DNA from: an uncultured Pelagibacteraceae bacterium
GTDB taxonomy: Bacteria; Pseudomonadota; Alphaproteobacteria; Pelagibacterales; Pelagibacteraceae
Length of the DNA stretch: 64,000 nucleotides
Assembly: GCA_902537055.1 (NCBI GenBank)
Contig: CACAZW010000002.1
Location: 127,501-191,500, forward strand
Direction: 5' to 3'
Shown: in pieces, positions 61,202 through 64,000 of the stretch
Layout of the letters: each line of letters opens with the position of its first letter
Numbering within the stretch: position 1 is the first letter of the stretch
Position numbers and translations under genes: made by a program
Notes under the pieces: generated by a model
Told to the model about the DNA's origin: nothing
The model's input: only the letters and a program-made list of their open reading frames with translations
Database searches by the model: none

Positions 61202-61327
61202 ATGAAAATTGCTAGTTCCTTAAAATCGTTAAAAAAAAGAGATTTAAATTCTAAACTTGTTAGAAGACGTGGTAGAGTTTACATAATAAATAAAAAAAAC
61301 CCAAAATTTAAAGCTAGACAAAAATAA
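61202..61327 (+). CDS. rpmJ: 50S ribosomal protein L36
   Basis: The 41-residue protein [14 protein letters not shown]...KARQK matches the alphaproteobacterial L36 form (YkgO type): MKIRNSLKSLKxRHRxCxxVRRxGRVYVINKxNPRFKARQG. The zinc-ligand cysteines of classical L36 are missing, as in the C-minus form common in this group. It is a small basic protein of the large ribosomal subunit. It marks the start of conserved genome outside the island. It ends 1 base before the next small gene. Confidence 0.93.
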   Translation: MKIASSLKSLKKRDLNSKLVRRRGRVYIINKKNPKFKARQK

Positions 61328-61328
61328 A

Positions 61329-61439
61329 ATGGACAACGAAAACCACAAAAATACTTGGAATAATTTTACAAAATTTGTGTTGTGGGGATCAATCGCTGTT
61401 GTAATGGTATTGATCTTAATGGCAATTTTCCTATTATAA
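61329..61439 (+). CDS. Small membrane protein, aa3-type cytochrome c oxidase subunit IV-like
   Basis: The 36-residue protein has a short polar N-terminus (MDNENHKNTWNNFTKF) and one membrane helix (VLWGSIAVVMVLILMAIFLL). The pattern HxxTWxxFxxxxxWGxxxVxxxLxLMAxFL matches the small subunit IV of alphaproteobacterial aa3 oxidases. A gene of this type upstream of pntA is common in Alphaproteobacteria, and I rely on that context. The start is one base after the rpmJ stop and the end one base before pntA. Confidence 0.75.
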   Translation: MDNENHKNTWNNFTKFVLWGSIAVVMVLILMAIFLL

Positions 61440-61440
61440 A

Positions 61441-62529
61441 ATGATTATCGGATCAATTTCTGAAGACAAAAATATTGAAAAAAGAGTTGCAATAACCCCA
61501 GATGTTATAAAAAAATATATAACACTAGGCTTAAAAGTTAATTTGATTAAAGATTATGCCTTACATCTAGGAATTAAGGATGACGAATATGTTTCGCAAG
61601 GTGCAAAAATATTAAACAGTGAGATTGAAATTATTTCAAACTCAGATGCAATTTTGCAAATGAATATTCCATCTGATGAAAATTTGAAAGAATTAAAAAA
61701 AAATCAAATTTTGATTGGTGTTTTAGACCCTTATTCTAATGAAAAAAAATTAAAAGAAGTTATTTCAAAAAATGTAGATTGTTTCTCATTAGAACTTCTG
61801 CCAAGAATAACAAGAGCCCAAGCTATGGATATATTATCATCGCAAGCAAACCTCGCTGGTTATAAAGCGGTCATTGATTCTTTTGCTTACTTTCAAAAAG
61901 CAATTCCAATGATGATGACTGCTGCAGGCACAATATCAGCAGCAAAAGTACTAGTCGTTGGAGCAGGAGTAGCAGGATTACAGGCGATTGCAACAGCGAA
62001 AAGAATGGGAGCAATTGTATATGCGACAGATGTCAGAATAGCTTCAAAAGAACAAGTTGAAAGTTTAGGAGGTAAATTTTTAATAGTTGAAGGATCTGAA
62101 AATTTAGAGACTAAAGGTGGCTATGCGAAAGAGACTTCAGATGAATTTAAAAAAAAACAAGAAGATTTATTAAAGGAAACTCTAAAAAAAATTGATATTG
62201 TTATATGTACAGCATTAATTCCTGGAAAAAAAGCTCCAATTATAATTAAAAAAGATATGATTGATTTAATGTCAAGTGGTTCGGTAATTTATGATTTAGC
62301 AGCTTCACACGGTGGCAACTCAGAATTAACCAAAGTGAATCAAAATATAGATAGTAATGGAGTTTATATTATGGGAGATTCAAATATACTTAACAAATTA
62401 CCAGTTTCTGCATCAAGTTTATATGCTAAAAATATGTTTAACTTTGTAAGCAATTTATTTGATAAGGACAAAAAAGCTTTTAATATAAATCTTGAAGATG
62501 AAATAATAGAAAAAACAAGAGTTAGATAA
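61441..62529 (+). CDS. pntA: Proton-translocating NAD(P) transhydrogenase, alpha subunit part 1
   Basis: This soluble NAD(H)-binding subunit (domain I) of the Re/Si-specific transhydrogenase transfers hydride to NADP+ driven by the proton gradient. The 362-residue protein shows EKRVAITPDVIKK near 13, LLPRITRAQAMDILSSQANLAGYKA near 118, the NAD-binding fold VLVVGAGVAGLQAIATAKRMGA near 170 with DVR after it, and AASHGGNSE near 288. The length matches the split PntAA form. It overlaps pntAB by one base (TAATG), so the pnt genes form one operon. Confidence 0.95.
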   Translation: MIIGSISEDKNIEKRVAITPDVIKKYITLGLKVNLIKDYALHLGIKDDEYVSQGAKILNSEIEIISNSDAILQMNIPSDENLKELKKNQILIGVLDPYSNEKKLKEVISKNVDCFSLELLPRITRAQAMDILSSQANLAGYKAVIDSFAYFQKAIPMMMTAAGTISAAKVLVVGAGVAGLQAIATAKRMGAIVYATDVRIASKEQVESLGGKFLIVEGSENLETKGGYAKETSDEFKKKQEDLLKETLKKIDIVICTALIPGKKAPIIIKKDMIDLMSSGSVIYDLAASHGGNSELTKVNQNIDSNGVYIMGDSNILNKLPVSASSLYAKNMFNFVSNLFDKDKKAFNINLEDEIIEKTRVR

Positions 62530-62831
62530 TGGAAATAGATCCTTTTATATTCAGATTAAGCATATTTATTTTATCGATTTTCGTAGGATATTATGTCGTG
62601 TGGAGTGTTACTCCATCGCTACATACACCTTTAATGTCAGTAACAAATGCAATCTCATCAGTTATAATAGTTGGAGCTATTATTGCAGCATTAGCTGGTC
62701 CGTCTGAGAGTATTTTTGAAACTTCTAATATTTTCGGTTTTTTAGCAATCGTTTTAGCAGCAGTAAATATTTTTGGAGGTTTTCTTGTAACTCAAAGAAT
62801 GTTGCAAATGTATAAGAAAAAGAAAAAATAA
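62529..62831 (+). CDS. pntAB: NAD(P) transhydrogenase, alpha subunit part 2
   Basis: The 100-residue membrane subunit (part of domain II) has three or four hydrophobic segments and the family pattern VTPSLHTPLMSVTNAISSVIIVGAII near 28, followed by NIFGGFLVTQRMLQMYKKKKK at the end. It forms the proton channel with PntB. As in other Alphaproteobacteria, the alpha chain is split into two genes. It overlaps pntA by one base and precedes pntB by 2 bases. Confidence 0.95.
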   Translation: MEIDPFIFRLSIFILSIFVGYYVVWSVTPSLHTPLMSVTNAISSVIIVGAIIAALAGPSESIFETSNIFGFLAIVLAAVNIFGGFLVTQRMLQMYKKKKK

Positions 62832-62833
62832 GT

Positions 62834-64000
62834 ATGAGCGCAAACTTTTCAGCATTATTTTACTTAATATCAGGAATATTATTTATTTTGGCATTAAGAG
62901 GATTGTCATCTCCTGAAACTTCTAGACAAGGAAACTATTTTGGAATTGCTGGAATGATAATTGCTATAGTTGTAACTTTTTTATCAGTTGGAAATTTTGG
63001 ACAAGGATTTATTTATATTTTAATTTTTTTACTTGTTGGAGGTTCTATAGGTGCATTTATAGCATTTCGAATACCCATGACTGCTATGCCAGAGTTGGTT
63101 GCAGGATTTCACAGCCTAGTTGGTCTTGCTGCAGTCTTTGTTGCCATTTCAGCATTTTTAAAACCTGAGGCATTTAATCTGGGTGTTACAGGAAACATCA
63201 AGCTCGCCAGCTTGATTGAGATGTCTTTGGGAGCTGCAATAGGAGCTATTACCTTTTCTGGTTCAGTTATTGCATTTTTAAAACTTAGAGGAATAATGTC
63301 AGGAGCACCTATTACATTTAAAGGTCAGCATTTCATTAATTTGATCCTAGGAATAACAATTATTGCTTTAATTTATTATTTATGTATTTCTCAATTATCA
63401 AACATTTTTTGGGCAATAGTATTCATATCTTTCATTGTAGGTCTATTGTTAATAATACCAATTGGTGGTGCAGACATGCCTGTTGTAATTTCCATGCTTA
63501 ATTCTTACTCAGGCTGGGCAGCAGCTGGAATAGGATTTACATTGGAAAATTCTGCCTTAATAATAACAGGTGCCTTAGTGGGTTCATCGGGTGCTATTTT
63601 ATCTTATATAATGTGCAAAGGGATGAATAGATCCTTTTTTAATGTCATTCTTGGTGGATGGGGAGCAACAGATCAAAGTCCAGTTTCTCAAGCTAAAGAA
63701 CAGAAACCTGTTAAGAATGGCAATGCTGACGATGCAGCTTTTTTAATGAAAAATGCTTCATCTGTAATTATAGTGCCAGGCTATGGTATGGCTGTTGCAC
63801 AAGCGCAACATGCATTAAGAGAAATGGTTGATGCCTTAAAAAAAAATGGTGTCAAAGTTTCGTATGCAATTCATCCTGTTGCTGGAAGAATGCCGGGGCA
63901 TATGAATGTTTTATTAGCAGAAGCAAATGTTCCTTATGATGAAGTATTTGAGTTAGAGGAAATTAACAACGATTTTGCAAATTGTGATGTAGCTTACGTT
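62834..64000 (+). CDS. pntB: NAD(P) transhydrogenase, beta subunit (partial, cut by window end)
   Basis: The frame from ATG 62834 stays open to the window end (389 codons of about 460 expected). It has nine or so membrane helices, with FRIPMTAMPELVAGFHSLVGLAAV near 75 and VIPIGGADMPVVISMLNSYSGWAAAG-type sequence near 210. The NADP(H)-binding domain III begins near 290 and includes IVPGYGMAVAQAQHALREM near 313 and HPVAGRMPGHMNVLLAEA near 343. All are classical PntB features. It couples hydride transfer to proton movement at the inner membrane. Confidence 0.96.
   Translation, partial: MSANFSALFYLISGILFILALRGLSSPETSRQGNYFGIAGMIIAIVVTFLSVGNFGQGFIYILIFLLVGGSIGAFIAFRIPMTAMPELVAGFHSLVGLAAVFVAISAFLKPEAFNLGVTGNIKLASLIEMSLGAAIGAITFSGSVIAFLKLRGIMSGAPITFKGQHFINLILGITIIALIYYLCISQLSNIFWAIVFISFIVGLLLIIPIGGADMPVVISMLNSYSGWAAAGIGFTLENSALIITGALVGSSGAILSYIMCKGMNRSFFNVILGGWGATDQSPVSQAKEQKPVKNGNADDAAFLMKNASSVIIVPGYGMAVAQAQHALREMVDALKKNGVKVSYAIHPVAGRMPGHMNVLLAEANVPYDEVFELEEINNDFANCDVAYV

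Overview
The window is very A+T rich (roughly three quarters A+T by eye). It opens inside the 3' end of a 23S rRNA gene and carries its 5S rRNA gene about 60 kb further on. Between them lies an island of surface-glycan genes. This arrangement, the low GC, the tight gene packing and the downstream genes (ribosomal protein L36, a small aa3-oxidase subunit IV-like protein, then pntA-pntAB-pntB) fit an alphaproteobacterium of the SAR11 clade (Candidatus Pelagibacter and relatives). In that clade the interval between 23S and 5S is known as a hypervariable genomic island. The assignment rests on layout and protein resemblance, not on a database search.

Layout. 1-263: 23S rRNA 3' end. 458-3231: FkbM-type methyltransferase and an OafA-like O-acyltransferase with SGNH domain. 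3310-8809: sulfation-like and periplasmic genes (ASST-like propeller protein, small YIGPG membrane protein, sulfotransferase, GSDH-like propeller protein, PhyH-like dioxygenase). 8821-11649 (minus): neuA-neuB-neuC, a complete set for N-acetylneuraminate-type CMP-sugar synthesis. 11731-18105: a second nonulosonate-type module (HP-motif glycosyltransferase candidate, SAF-less NeuB, GmhA-like isomerase, and on the minus strand a CMP-sugar synthetase, VOC protein, TIM-barrel isomerase and two SDRs, one PtmA-like). 18148-24019: two methyltransferases, a second PhyH-like protein, a second HP-motif glycosyltransferase candidate and a PglK-like ABC flippase. 23997-38960: two SGNH hydrolases, at least seven glycosyltransferases, a carbamoyltransferase, a 748-residue SDR/CapD fusion and a Wzy-like polymerase. 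38960-42102: sugar nucleotidyltransferase, SDRs and an RmlC-like cupin. 42122-46318: sulfotransferase-like protein, O-antigen ligase/polymerase, WecA-like initiating transferase, SDR. 46315-56765: large membrane proteins, two FkbM methyltransferases, a GT2 enzyme, an SxtJ/DUF5989/carbamoyltransferase triad, GalE and a UDP-galactopyranose-mutase-like flavoprotein. 56869-60100: C-methyltransferase with a premature stop, then Gmd and Fcl for GDP-L-fucose. 60122-60273: 5S rRNA with its own promoter-like sequence. 60281-61159: an SDR epimerase starting 7 bases after the 5S. 61202-64000: conserved core genes.

Together the island can plausibly make a lipid-linked surface glycan. WecA-like initiation, a set of GT-A/GT-B transferases, activated sugars (CMP-nonulosonates, GDP-fucose, UDP-hexoses and a cytidylyltransferase-derived sugar), a PglK-like ABC flippase in place of a recognisable Wzx, and two Wzy/WaaL-type membrane proteins would build it. 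Acyl, methyl, carbamoyl and possibly sulfo groups would decorate it. No transposase, integrase, tRNA gene or CRISPR array was seen. No stretch longer than 300 bases lacks a gene; the longest gap (264-457) holds only A+T-rich sequence.
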